NCBI GenBank assembly: GCA_038757945.1
Contig: JBCDGJ010000003.1
Location: 1 to 64,000, forward strand
Direction of reading: 5' to 3'
Source of the DNA: CALHVX01 sp038757945
GTDB lineage: Bacteria; Pseudomonadota; Gammaproteobacteria; Pseudomonadales; Azotimanducaceae
DNA: 64,000 nt
The notes beneath the pieces were generated by a model that saw only the letters and a list, made by a program, of their open reading frames with translations, was not told where the DNA came from and did not search any database. Both the position numbers and the translations under genes were made by a program. Of the stretch, positions 8,147-17,050 are shown in pieces (the stretch's first letter is position 1; each line of letters opens with the position of its first letter).

Positions 8147-10011
8147 GGGGCGTACCAGATCGGCGAGGTGTAGGCGCGTTCCTGCAGCACGTCGGGATAG
8201 TCTTCCGCGTTTTCCCGGCCTAGAGCGATCCGGTCCAGCAGGGAATGGCGGGCCGTTGGAACCTCGAGTATCCGCACATAGTAGAAGGCAGGTACCTTCG
8301 GGTCGAACTGGGGATCGGTCCAGATCGAGGACAGCTCTGCGGCCCCGTCGTCGCCGGTGCGTTGAGCGGTACGGCGATCAACGCTGTCCGGCAGAGCGGG
8401 GAGCTTGCCCGCCTGCAGCCGACGCTCTCCCGACCAGGCGACGTCGAACACCTGCTCCTTTGTGTTGCCCTGAGAATCGATCCACCCCTTGATGACCTGA
8501 ATCCGATCCAGGCCTGCGCCGAGCGGATCTCGACCGGCGAAGATCAGGAATGTTGGCGCGGCCCCCGTCGCTTCGCTGGTCGTCAGCGTGCCACCCATGG
8601 GCACGCCCTTCGCATAGCCCGCAGTGCTGATGTCGGCGAGGTCAGCTGCCGTGAACTGCCAGCCCCCGAACAATCGCACCCGGATACGGGTGCCGGTGGT
8701 GGCATACACCTCGCGCCGCGCCATGGCGTCCATGATGGCAGCGCGGCTGTTTTCCGTTGCCCAGACGGCTGCTAGACCAGCGGCGGACATATCCCATCCG
8801 GAAGCGGCGCCCAGAGCGCCCCCGCTCTTGTTCTCCGGGATCGAGTCGAAGGCAAACTTACCCCAGAAATTCGGCTCTTCCGCGGTCGAAAGGCCGGTGT
8901 GTGAGTCGGTAGAGCCGATCATCCCCAGCTTGAACGGGTTGATGCCGATGTCCTGGCCGATGGCGAGTCCAGTTTTCAATGCAGATCTGACGTAGTCGCC
9001 GGACTGCACCACGTACTCTTCCTTAGCGATCGAGAGGTAGTGTCTGTAGGTTTCGTACTCGGCGAACGGATCGTCCGGTGACAGCGATTCGTGGGTTTCA
9101 GAATCGCCTTTGATCTGCGTGACCTCGACAATCGGCTCAAAGCGCAGTCGTCGCTCCGCGTAGTCACTGTCGATCGCTGCGCCGCGCAGCGTTTCACGGT
9201 CGAACATCAGGCCTTTGCTGACGTTCGGGTTGTGCGGGATCGCCAGGAAGCGGGCGCCCGTCGCGCGCTCGGTATCGCTGAGCCAGGCCCACAGGTCCTC
9301 CGGGAAAGGGCTTTCGGTGGACGAAAACGGCAGGAACCCCCGGCCAGATTCCAGGTCCGCATCGGTGATGACGACCCGATGCAGGTTGGCGCCCCCGGGC
9401 TGGGACGTCCATTCCCAGCCAGCGAAGGCTGTGAAGGTGCCGGGCTCGTTGTGCCGGTCTGCGGTTTCCAGCAGGCGGTTCCAGGCATTCCGCGCTGAAG
9501 CCTCGGCCCCCGGTGGTATCTGCTGCAGGTCTTCAGTCCAGGTCTGTGCAGCCATCCTCGGGTCAGCCGGCTTCGGCAGCACGTTGCCGAAGTATTCCTG
9601 CCCGTTACCGCTGTCAATTGCATTTCTGATTTGCCGCTCGCGGTACCACAACACGAGCCGCTCGATCGGTCCGGGATCCTCGAGCCCGATACCGTCGTAG
9701 TAGATGTCCTTGATGCCGCCGAGAAACTCGGCGTGGTCCGATACGACCAGGAAGTCCAGCGGGGTTTCCAGTTGAACACGCGTTCGGGTGTACGCGTGCA
9801 CTACCGGTTCGCCCTGGGCAAAGCGGTAGGCATCGTCCGGCGTCACCGACTTGTTGCCGTTCAGGAAAGCATCAAAGGAATTGTTCGTGTGCAGGTGGGT
9901 GTCACCCCAGAGGAGCTGGGTCGGCTCGGCGCTCGAGCCGTCTTCCGCGCCGGACGCGTGCGGGCTCGTGAGCAGCAGCGTCAGCAGTATTGCAGCGGGG
10001 GATCGGATCAT
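8143..10011 (-). CDS. DUF3604 domain-containing exported protein
   Basis: A 622-residue protein with a signal peptide (AAILLTLLLTSPHASGAEDG) and the full DUF3604 domain. The metal-site-like segments are visible: GDTHLHTNNSFDAF near residue 37, LDFLVVSDHAEFLGGI, and MIGSTDSHTGLSTAEE, resembling PHP-type phosphoesterase motifs. It overlaps the GST gene upstream (10008-10011) and the CocE gene downstream (8143-8146) by 4 bp each, so the three are translationally coupled. DUF3604 has no settled biochemical function; the metal-ligand-like histidines and the exported location suggest a periplasmic metallohydrolase working with CocE. Confidence 0.9.
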   Translation of the reverse strand: MIRSPAAILLTLLLTSPHASGAEDGSSAEPTQLLWGDTHLHTNNSFDAFLNGNKSVTPDDAYRFAQGEPVVHAYTRTRVQLETPLDFLVVSDHAEFLGGIKDIYYDGIGLEDPGPIERLVLWYRERQIRNAIDSGNGQEYFGNVLPKPADPRMAAQTWTEDLQQIPPGAEASARNAWNRLLETADRHNEPGTFTAFAGWEWTSQPGGANLHRVVITDADLESGRGFLPFSSTESPFPEDLWAWLSDTERATGARFLAIPHNPNVSKGLMFDRETLRGAAIDSDYAERRLRFEPIVEVTQIKGDSETHESLSPDDPFAEYETYRHYLSIAKEEYVVQSGDYVRSALKTGLAIGQDIGINPFKLGMIGSTDSHTGLSTAEEPNFWGKFAFDSIPENKSGGALGAASGWDMSAAGLAAVWATENSRAAIMDAMARREVYATTGTRIRVRLFGGWQFTAADLADISTAGYAKGVPMGGTLTTSEATGAAPTFLIFAGRDPLGAGLDRIQVIKGWIDSQGNTKEQVFDVAWSGERRLQAGKLPALPDSVDRRTAQRTGDDGAAELSSIWTDPQFDPKVPAFYYVRILEVPTARHSLLDRIALGRENAEDYPDVLQERAYTSPIWYAP

Positions 10012-11096
10012 GCGGGTACGGCACCTGTGAAGACGTTGATTGCCTGGTTGAACGGGGCCTGCCGCGCTTCGTCGTAGCCGGATCGCGCCGCGGGTTCCTG
10101 CTGCCAGAGTACCCGCGCAGCTTCGAAGGGCAGCAGCGTGCGAACCGTGTTCTGCGCGTCCGCATCAAGGGCTGCAAACCCTTCCCGCAGCATCTCGAGA
10201 CAGTACACACGATACTGGGAAACGGGCAGGTTCTGGTAGCGGCAGCCCTGAACGGTCATGGCGAACTTTTCCTGCTTCTGCTGCCAGGCTTCCGCGTTTG
10301 CGATGAGCTGCACGAGGTGGGTCTCGCAGACTTCCTGCAGCAGCGGCTTGAGGTCTTCGGGGACCGCGGACACGAACGAACCCGGTTCTGCCTGCACGTG
10401 CGCCTGCGCGTTCCACATGCGCGCAACCCACTCCATGACCTGCGGTGCGGTGTCACGCATGATTTCGGCGGGCGTTGGATCCTGCCCGAAGTGTCGCAGC
10501 ATGGGGCCCATCAGCCCGAAGTCTGCCAGCGACGGTTGGTTGCCAAACAGGTAGCGGCGCTGCCCGAGTACCGAGGACATCAGTGCGAGGATACGGTGGT
10601 AACCGGTTTCCACGTGGTCCCAGGTTGCCGTAGTCACTCCGTCGTTGATCACGAACCCCTGATGCTGACGCCGCTTGAGTATCCGCCGACGCCAGAACCT
10701 CGGCAGCTTGATATGAGTCGTCAGCTCATCGGCGAGGATGCGAGACAGCAGCTCGCGGTCATGCTCGTAGCTCCAGCGAAAGTGCATGGCTGCACGCCAC
10801 AACCATTCGTCCGCATAGTCTTCGATCAGATAGGCAATGAAACCGACCACCGGATGTTCCGGCAGGATGCTTCGCTCTGGATGTTCCGTCTCGAGCTTGA
10901 GAATCATCGGTGTACTGTCCGTCATCCAGCGCCCGTCGTCGCGTTTGACAACCGGGTGCTGAATACAGCCAACCTGTTCCATGATCTCGCGCTGCACCGG
11001 ATAGGGTGATTCGCGCTCGTAGGCGATGCCCTTATAGCGGAGGTAGGCTTCGAGCTTACCGGTGTAGTAGGAAACGCTTGCGCCGTAGACCTTCAT
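10008..11096 (-). CDS. Glutathione S-transferase family protein (paralogue)
   Basis: A 362-residue GST, clearly paralogous to the one at 1480-2571. Shared features in the same order are SYYTGKLEAYLRYKGI, the cis-Pro region RWMTDSTPMILKLE, EDYADEWLWRAAMHFRWSY, NQPSLADFGLMGPMLRHFG and PVSQYRVYCLEML. First gene of the minus operon GST, DUF3604, CocE. It diverges from the Crp/Fnr-type regulator; the two start codons are only 82 bp apart and share a promoter region with the dyad at 11149-11168. Substrate unknown. Confidence 0.87.
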   Translation of the reverse strand: MKVYGASVSYYTGKLEAYLRYKGIAYERESPYPVQREIMEQVGCIQHPVVKRDDGRWMTDSTPMILKLETEHPERSILPEHPVVGFIAYLIEDYADEWLWRAAMHFRWSYEHDRELLSRILADELTTHIKLPRFWRRRILKRRQHQGFVINDGVTTATWDHVETGYHRILALMSSVLGQRRYLFGNQPSLADFGLMGPMLRHFGQDPTPAEIMRDTAPQVMEWVARMWNAQAHVQAEPGSFVSAVPEDLKPLLQEVCETHLVQLIANAEAWQQKQEKFAMTVQGCRYQNLPVSQYRVYCLEMLREGFAALDADAQNTVRTLLPFEAARVLWQQEPAARSGYDEARQAPFNQAINVFTGAVPA

Positions 11097-11148
11097 GATG
11101 CCCCCAGGAAGTGCAGTCCCCGAACCATACGGGCTTTGCTTCCGCTAG

Positions 11149-11168
11149 AATGTACAAAAATATACATT
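11149..11168. promoter_or_regulatory. Perfect 6-8-6 dyad, candidate Crp/Fnr-type operator
   Basis: AATGTA and TACATT form a perfect inverted repeat separated by 8 AT-rich bases, in the 82-bp gap between the divergent GST operon and the Crp/Fnr regulator. It overlaps a possible -10 (TAGAAT, 11146-11151), ending 11 bp before the regulator's GTG. The spacing differs a little from E. coli CRP/FNR sites (5-N6-5), but position and symmetry suggest autoregulation and possibly control of the GST operon. Confidence 0.5.
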
Positions 11169-11178
11169 TTGAAAGGCC

Positions 11179-11880
11179 GTGAAACTCCTGCGCTCCAATG
11201 CTGCCACGCTGACCGACCTGCTGCCGGACAAAGTAATGACGAGGCTGCAGGCCGCCGGCCGAACACGACGCTACCGGGACGGTGAGCTCATACAGCAGCG
11301 CGGGGATGCCGAGCGCGGTCTGTCGATCCTGAGGCGCGGCAACATCATCGCCGGGAACATCGGTACCGATGGCTCCTTTGTCGTGTCATCGGTGCCGCAG
11401 CCCGGGGAGTGCTTTGGGGAGTTTACGCTCTTTGCCGGTCTGCCCAGGACCCACGACCTGTCCGCATCGGGTGCGGTCGAGCTGCTGTATCTGTCTGAGC
11501 GGGCATTCCTCGACCTGTTCGATCGGGAGCCGTCGATCGGCAAGGCGCTGCTCGCGGTTACGCTGCGACGCACGCACGACCTGCTCGAGTTTCTGGACGG
11601 CCAGCGGCGGCTGTCCGTGCCCGTACGTCTTGCCAAAGTGCTGCTGTCGTTCCTGTCGCCGGACAATGACGTGCGGTGTCGGCAGGAGGAGCTGGCCTAC
11701 ATGCTCGGAGTCACCCGAGCCACCGTCAACAAGGCGCTGAAAGCGCTGGCGGCTGAAGGATTTGTCCGGCTCCGCTATGGCGTGGTTCTGGTTGACGACC
11801 CCAGCGGCCTCCGGCGCTGGGTCGCGGCTCGGAGCCTGGTCGTGCCGGTTACCGCAACGGTTCTGGAGACGACACGCTGA
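11179..11880 (+). CDS. Crp/Fnr family transcriptional regulator
   Basis: A 233-residue regulator. Residues about 25-125 form a cyclic-nucleotide-binding-like beta-roll (RDGELIQQRGDAERGLSILR, then PGECFGEFTLFAGLPRTHD, the usual GExFGE turn). A helix then leads to a C-terminal winged helix with CRQEELAYMLGVTRATVNKA as the recognition unit. No N-terminal Cys cluster for an Fe-S centre is present, so it is not a true Fnr. The GTG start at 11179 has AAAGG only two bases before it, an unusually short spacing, so translation may be weak or the start slightly off. The dyad upstream suggests self-regulation. Confidence 0.9.
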   Translation: MKLLRSNAATLTDLLPDKVMTRLQAAGRTRRYRDGELIQQRGDAERGLSILRRGNIIAGNIGTDGSFVVSSVPQPGECFGEFTLFAGLPRTHDLSASGAVELLYLSERAFLDLFDREPSIGKALLAVTLRRTHDLLEFLDGQRRLSVPVRLAKVLLSFLSPDNDVRCRQEELAYMLGVTRATVNKALKALAAEGFVRLRYGVVLVDDPSGLRRWVAARSLVVPVTATVLETTR

Positions 11881-12027
11881 CGGGGAAGTTCGTGTGCGGT
11901 GCTTCGGACCCAGCGAACCCGGTTGCTCTGCGTTTAGCGAAGCTTTCTTATTGCTACGGGGCTGTTGCTACGGGGCTGTTGTTGCCGGCAGGGCGCCGAC
12001 GGACTAACCCAACTGGCGCTGCAACCT

Positions 12028-12053
12028 CTAGAATGTTCAAAAGTGATCTTTGA
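12028..12053 (+). promoter_or_regulatory. Second, imperfect copy of the Crp/Fnr promoter motif
   Basis: CTAGAATGTTCAAAAGTGAT, then CTTTGAA, closely repeats the sequence before the Crp/Fnr gene (CTAGAATGTACAAAAATATA, then CATTTTGAA). It lies about 30 bp before the CPBP-protease gene. The left half-site and the TAGAAT -10-like element are conserved; the right half-site is degenerate. This suggests both genes answer to the same regulator. Sequence similarity is seen; binding is inferred. Confidence 0.4.
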
Positions 12054-12080
12054 AGCGCCAATGCTCAACCCGCTCCCATC

Positions 12081-12701
12081 GTGAGCACCGATAATCGCGA
12101 AGTATCCGCCCGGCTTGCGCCGAGCCAGCGTCGGCTGCAGCGGCCACCGGATTTCACCGGCGACCGGCTGCGGCGTTTCGGCCAGGTGTTCCGCCGTCAC
12201 GGACTTCCCGGTGCCGTGCTCGGCGCGCTGTTGCTGCTGGTGCCGGAGCTGCGAGCGACGCTTGCGGATGCGCTAGCGGCGTTCCTGGCGGCGCCGGGCC
12301 GCTATGCCGTGCTGGGCCTGATGATCTTTGGCGTGCTCAGCGCCTGGGCCTGGGTGATTGATCGGCGCATCGACCGGCAGGCAGTCGGCTGGATACTGTA
12401 TCTGCTTGCGTTGTCCACCTGGGAAGAGTGGGTGTTCCGTCTGGCCATCCCCGAGCTTGGCCAGGCTCTGGGCGTCCCGCTGCGTGTGAGCGTCGTGTTC
12501 AGCAACCTGCTGTTCGGCGTGGTGCACTACTTCACCCTGCGCTGGAAGTGGCAGTGGTGTGTTGGGGCCTTCCTGGGCGGTATGGTACTTAGTCGGCAAC
12601 TCGGCACACACGACGATCTGGCCTTCATCATTGCCCTGCATTGGGTGGCCACCTTCATCAATACCCCGCGCTTGCCGGGACGTTTGCGCTCACAGGGCTG
12701 A
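12081..12701 (+). CDS. CPBP family intramembrane metalloprotease homologue
   Basis: A 206-residue membrane protein with about five hydrophobic helices. The three CPBP (Abi) motifs are present in order: EEWVFR (EExxxR), FGVVHY (FxxxH) and a final HWVATFIN (HxxxN), so the glutamate and histidines of the active site are kept. CPBP proteases cleave membrane substrates, for example CAAX-type prenylated proteins or bacteriocin-related targets; the substrate here is unknown. The start is GTG at 12081. The upstream copy of the Crp/Fnr promoter motif links it to the regulator gene before it. Confidence 0.8.
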   Translation: MSTDNREVSARLAPSQRRLQRPPDFTGDRLRRFGQVFRRHGLPGAVLGALLLLVPELRATLADALAAFLAAPGRYAVLGLMIFGVLSAWAWVIDRRIDRQAVGWILYLLALSTWEEWVFRLAIPELGQALGVPLRVSVVFSNLLFGVVHYFTLRWKWQWCVGAFLGGMVLSRQLGTHDDLAFIIALHWVATFINTPRLPGRLRSQG

Positions 12702-12935
12702 TCGGTTCGACAGGTTTCGTTTCAAGGTAACGGCTGAGCTCATTCATCCCTCCCCCTGAAGCGTTCTGGCTGGCCTTGCTCTTGTTCCGTGATGTCGGGC
12801 TTTCAGTTACTGCGCGATAGGGTCATCGCCACCAGCCGATCACCGCAATTCTCGGTTATGCAGTGGCGGGCGACGGCGTCTTCGCCGATGCCGTATGCTC
12901 TATCGAAGACACACGCTGAAGCAGGGAGTTGCTGC

Positions 12936-13871
12936 ATGTCCGATCCAGGCTGTCCGCTGGAAGAGTCCGATTCTCATTTTCCTTCCCAATCCATTCCACA
13001 GGAAGCATTCGACTGGTACGACGAGTACGCGCACGGGTTGCTGAGCCGACGTGACTTCATCGGCCGCCTGGCCGCTCTGGCACCCGTTGCGGGCCTGTCC
13101 CTCGGCACGCTGACGGCGGCCCTGATGCCCGACTACGCGCAGGCGGAGCAGGTGTCCTTCAACGATCCCGAGATTGTCGCCACCTACGAGACCTTTCCAT
13201 CACCGCGCGGACATGGGGAAGGGCGCGGCTATCTGGTGCTGCCGACCGCGGTTCGCGAGTCGGGTCGGGCACCGGCGGTACTGGTCGTGCACGAGAACCG
13301 GGGCCTGAACCCCTACATCAGAGATGTTGCGAGGCGCGTCGCCAAGGCCGGTTTCGTCGCCTTCGCACCCGACGCCCTGCACCCCCTCGGCGGCTATCCG
13401 GGCAATGACGATGCTGGCCGCAGCATGCAGCGCTCCCTCGACCGCGCCAGCATCGAGCAGGATTTTATTGCCGCGGCAAACTGGCTCTCTGCCCATGAGC
13501 GAACGGATGATCACCTCGGCGCCGTGGGCTTTTGCTTCGGTGGCTATGTGGTGAACATGCTCGCAGCATCCATTCCCGAGGTCCTCGATGCCGGGGTTCC
13601 GTTCTACGGCACGCCGGCCGCCGAAGCGCTCAGGCCGAGGGTCAAAGGGCCGCTGATGATACAGCTGGCCGGGCTCGACAAGCGCGTCAACGCGACCTGG
13701 CCTGCCTACGAGCAGGCGCTGAAGCGCAACGGGGCGGCGTACGTCATGCACGAGTACCCGGGCGTCAACCATGGGTTTCACAACGACTCAACGGGTCGCT
13801 ATGACGCCGCGGCCGCCGAGCTCGCCTGGTCGCGGACCCTCGAGTTCTTCCGCACGCACCTGGCGGCATAG
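12936..13871 (+). CDS. Dienelactone hydrolase family protein, Tat-type signal
   Basis: A 311-residue protein starting at ATG 12936 after GCAGGGAG; the open frame extends further upstream but that part lacks coding character. The N-terminus has LLSRRDFIGRLAALAPVAGL, a twin-arginine signal followed by a hydrophobic stretch and an Ala-rich cleavage area (YAQAEQ). The hydrolase domain shows the dienelactone-hydrolase triad: nucleophile Cys in VGFCFGGYVVNML, Asp in LAGLDKRVNATW and His in YPGVNHGFHND. Such exported homologues are widespread and their natural substrates are mostly unknown. Monocistronic, facing the convergent PII-like gene 68 bp beyond. Confidence 0.9.
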   Translation: MSDPGCPLEESDSHFPSQSIPQEAFDWYDEYAHGLLSRRDFIGRLAALAPVAGLSLGTLTAALMPDYAQAEQVSFNDPEIVATYETFPSPRGHGEGRGYLVLPTAVRESGRAPAVLVVHENRGLNPYIRDVARRVAKAGFVAFAPDALHPLGGYPGNDDAGRSMQRSLDRASIEQDFIAAANWLSAHERTDDHLGAVGFCFGGYVVNMLAASIPEVLDAGVPFYGTPAAEALRPRVKGPLMIQLAGLDKRVNATWPAYEQALKRNGAAYVMHEYPGVNHGFHNDSTGRYDAAAAELAWSRTLEFFRTHLAA

Positions 13872-13939
13872 CCAGGGCGCCGCGGTGCGGTGCGGTCTGG
13901 CGATTGGGTCTGATCTTTCGTCGGCTCGGAGGGCGCCGC

Positions 13940-15112
13940 TTACTCGGCACCCACCCTCGCGCCGCGATACCGGCGTGCAGGCTGGCCCTGCTGCGGGAGG
14001 GCATAGGTTTCCAGCTGCGTCACGGGCTGGGTGTAGACGATGACTTCATCGAAGAGCTCCAGCGCACGTGCCTCCAGCTCGGCTGCCGGCTCACGGTCGA
14101 GGACGACCCTGATGTGCGCCAGCTGCTCGTGTGACAGGCCTTCGTCCCGTACGTGAGAGTGCAGGTAGTCGATGTTCGCGCCCGGTGCGCCGGCGTTAAT
14201 GAGCGCGAGCGCGGTGCTGCGGGCGCGCTCGCGTTCCACCAGGACTGAGAGCAGCGAACGATCTTCAGGGCGGCTTTCCAGGGCCGGCATGAAGTCGAGG
14301 CCGGCGGTGGCGCCACCCCGGGCTCCGATAGCATTCTGTGCGCGCCAGTCCTTGTTGCCCTTCAGGTCGTCTATGGCGCGGATGATCTGCTGCGCGCTGG
14401 CGGCGTGGCGGCTGCCGGCATACACGCTGTCGATGGCGACCAGGCCTTTCTGTACGGGCATACGGTAGATCAGTCCTCGAGCGGCGCGCTCGACCTGTCC
14501 GGCCTGGGCCATTGCTGCAAAGACGAGATTGGCGTCCACGTTGTCGACGATGACGCAGACCACTTCCTTGACCGGTTTGCGGGTAATCCGCAGCCAGCCG
14601 AGCCGCTCACGGAGCCCGTGGCCGTCGGAGTACTGCACCACGGGCCCGTGGCCACCGGCCTGCATGGCCGCCCGACAGACCGCGTCGGTCTTCTCTCCCT
14701 GGCTGATCAGGAAAATGGCGGTCAGGTTTTCGCGCAGGCTAGTAGAGGCATCTTCTTCCGGGCGTTCTGCCTCGTCCAGTGGCCACAGCGGCAGATCGCC
14801 TTTCAGGTGCAGGTCTGCGCAAGGTTGGCTGAACACGGCGCCGGCGCCGGAACGGTGCAGCTGTGCGTGCCGTGCGGCCTTCTCCATGACGCTGTCCACC
14901 AGCGGGTCAGGCACCAGCATCTGCAGCACGGTCAGCTCCGGACTGATCATCGGCAGCAGCGACTGATACCACTGATCGCGGATCAGGGTGCCGCGCGCGT
15001 TGTTCAGAAGCACGTGATGCACGCCATCGGCCATGAGTTTTCCCATGACCGTACTGGCCTGGTAACGGGCCACGATCAGCGTCACGACGGACATGTTGTG
15101 GCGCGTGATCAT
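13940..15112 (-). CDS. PII-like tandem-domain regulator of DUF1538 protein
   Basis: A 390-residue cytoplasmic protein in two parts. The C-terminal half contains VKEVVCVIVDNVDANLVF and GLVAIDSVYAG, reminiscent of PII/GlnB-like signalling proteins (beta-strand, helix, then a glycine-rich turn). The N-terminal part (MSVVTLIVARYQASTVMGKL) looks like a divergent second unit. The assignment leans on context: DUF1538 membrane-protein genes are commonly paired with PII-like genes, and here the two overlap by 4 bp (15109-15112) with the membrane gene first. A role as ligand-sensing regulator of the transporter is inference. Confidence 0.6.
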   Translation of the reverse strand: MITRHNMSVVTLIVARYQASTVMGKLMADGVHHVLLNNARGTLIRDQWYQSLLPMISPELTVLQMLVPDPLVDSVMEKAARHAQLHRSGAGAVFSQPCADLHLKGDLPLWPLDEAERPEEDASTSLRENLTAIFLISQGEKTDAVCRAAMQAGGHGPVVQYSDGHGLRERLGWLRITRKPVKEVVCVIVDNVDANLVFAAMAQAGQVERAARGLIYRMPVQKGLVAIDSVYAGSRHAASAQQIIRAIDDLKGNKDWRAQNAIGARGGATAGLDFMPALESRPEDRSLLSVLVERERARSTALALINAGAPGANIDYLHSHVRDEGLSHEQLAHIRVVLDREPAAELEARALELFDEVIVYTQPVTQLETYALPQQGQPARRYRGARVGAE

Positions 15113-16986
15113 GCTGCGGCCTCGGGCAGCCGCTGTGTGCGCGTGACCAGCAGGCCCACGCTCAGTACCGTCAGGATCGGGCCCACTGAGGCCAGCGCCA
15201 GGATACCGAAACCGTCGGTAACACCGGGTACGTTGGCGCCGATGCCGAGCCCCATGGCCAGTACCAGGGGCACGGTGATGGGCCCGGTGGTCACGCCGGC
15301 GCTGTCCCAGCCGAAGTTCACGAACTCCTCGGAAGAGAACCAGGTCAGGATCCCGAGCAGCAGGTAGGGCGGCAGCAGCAGATAGACCAGCGGCAGGTCG
15401 AACGCGATCTTACACACGCCCGCGCCGATGCCGAGGGCCACTCCGGTCGCGACGCAGTGCATGAGCAGCGATTTGCGGAACGCGCCGACGGTGATGTTCT
15501 GGACCGTGTCGCCGAGCGCGTTCAGTGCCGGCTCGGCGAGCGTGGCGCCGTAGCCCAGAAAGAACCCGAACAGAATGGCGAGCAGCTTGCCGCTGATCCC
15601 ATCGAACAACGGCCCCTGCTGGCCCAGCATGCCCCAGGGTGTCACGGTGGCGAAGGCGGAGGGAATGTTGGCTCCCAGCTGGCTGCCGAGCGGAGTCAGA
15701 CCGATGGCGATGCCGAGCCCGAACAGGGCCATGCCGAGCACGGCGAACAGGATGCCGATGCTGATCATCTGTGGATCCTCCAGACGTTCCCGGAGCAGCC
15801 GCAGGGTGAGAAACAGAAACGCACACAGGGGCACCACAGCTTGCAGTGCACCGATTGCGGCTGCGGTCGCCAGCTCACGCAGGTCGCTGCCAGGATCCCA
15901 GCTCGCATCCGTTGCTGGATGGACGGCGGTATTGCTGCGAACGATGTGGATACGGGCTTCTTCATGCACGATGGCGCCATCTTCGAGCCGGACCGTGCCG
16001 CCCCGATAGCTGACCTGCGCATCGGCCGGCAGCTTGCCGCTGCGCTCATAGGCGCGCAGCTCGTCATCGGTGAAGCCCAGCGTCGGTAGACCCGACGAGC
16101 CATCCGCGGGGGTCACTGGTTCCGCTCGCAGCGACTGCACCGGGTAGTTTTCCGCGCCGTAGTAGTCGCCAAAGGTGTAGTGCGCGGTGCCGAGCAGCAG
16201 CACCGCAAGCACCGGGAACAGCGAGGCCAGGGTGACGATGCCGAAACCGTCCGTGCTGGAATCGCCCTGGCCGACAATGCGACAGACGCCGATCCCGAGC
16301 GCCAGTACCAGCGGAACGGTGACCGGTCCTGTGGTGACAGCGCCCGAATCCCAGGCGAGGCCGATGATGGGTCGCAGTTCGTCAATGGAGTAGGTCCACA
16401 GGGACAGTGCTGCCAGGACCAGCACCAGCGGCAGAATGAAGAGCTTAAGCGACCAGCTGTAGAAGAAGCGCAACACGCCGAGCGCGACGGCGACACCGAC
16501 CCCCGTGCCGACGGACGCCACCAGTTGACCGGTGTAGTCGTTCAGCAGGCTGTACAGCAGCGGGGCGTCTTCGGGCTGCACGCCGCGGCCGGCAGCTTTT
16601 AATACGGCGATCGCTGGCTCGGCCAGCGTGGCGCCGATACCAACCAGAAAAGCGAACAGCAGCACGATAGGGAGCGCGGCCTTCTTCGGCAGCACGTTGC
16701 CGATGGACTCGCCGAGCGGCATCAGGCCGAGGCGCAGACCTTCCATGAAGAACATGAGGCCGGCCGCGACGACGGCAATACCGGCGGCGATCATGGCCGC
16801 GAAGACGACCGGCAGTCCCAGCACGACGGTCTGAAAGAACAGCAGGTAGGCGACGATGAACCAGATGCTGCGGATCTGCTCAACCAGTTTCTCGCGCACA
16901 TAGGGCCAGAGCACGCTCAGGATCGTGAGCAGGCCAAGATTGACGCGGGGTCGCGGTGCGGATACGGATTCTGTCAGCTTAGTCAT
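15109..16986 (-). CDS. DUF1538 integral membrane protein, internally duplicated
   Basis: A 625-residue protein with a dozen or so hydrophobic segments, composed of two homologous DUF1538 halves. Each half carries the hallmark GATLAEPA motif (about residues 118-125 and 490-497), an upstream GxxxG-rich helix, and a later GVTTGPITVPLVLAMGLGI or GAVTTGPVTVPLVLALGIG segment. The halves are separated by a 100-residue soluble loop (LPTLGFTDDELRAYERSG). DUF1538 proteins resemble secondary transporters or channels; the substrate is not established. The gene is followed with 4-bp overlap by the PII-like gene. Confidence 0.87.
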   Translation of the reverse strand: MTKLTESVSAPRPRVNLGLLTILSVLWPYVREKLVEQIRSIWFIVAYLLFFQTVVLGLPVVFAAMIAAGIAVVAAGLMFFMEGLRLGLMPLGESIGNVLPKKAALPIVLLFAFLVGIGATLAEPAIAVLKAAGRGVQPEDAPLLYSLLNDYTGQLVASVGTGVGVAVALGVLRFFYSWSLKLFILPLVLVLAALSLWTYSIDELRPIIGLAWDSGAVTTGPVTVPLVLALGIGVCRIVGQGDSSTDGFGIVTLASLFPVLAVLLLGTAHYTFGDYYGAENYPVQSLRAEPVTPADGSSGLPTLGFTDDELRAYERSGKLPADAQVSYRGGTVRLEDGAIVHEEARIHIVRSNTAVHPATDASWDPGSDLRELATAAAIGALQAVVPLCAFLFLTLRLLRERLEDPQMISIGILFAVLGMALFGLGIAIGLTPLGSQLGANIPSAFATVTPWGMLGQQGPLFDGISGKLLAILFGFFLGYGATLAEPALNALGDTVQNITVGAFRKSLLMHCVATGVALGIGAGVCKIAFDLPLVYLLLPPYLLLGILTWFSSEEFVNFGWDSAGVTTGPITVPLVLAMGLGIGANVPGVTDGFGILALASVGPILTVLSVGLLVTRTQRLPEAAA

Positions 16987-17050
16987 CCCACTAAGCGTAG
17001 TTCAGCTCTGCAGGTTTGCAGCATGCCCCGCGCGCGGACGCACGAGGGCC

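Noticed and set aside
11179..11880. True oxygen sensor Fnr
   Set aside because: No N-terminal cysteine cluster. The protein is a Crp/Fnr-fold member of unknown ligand.
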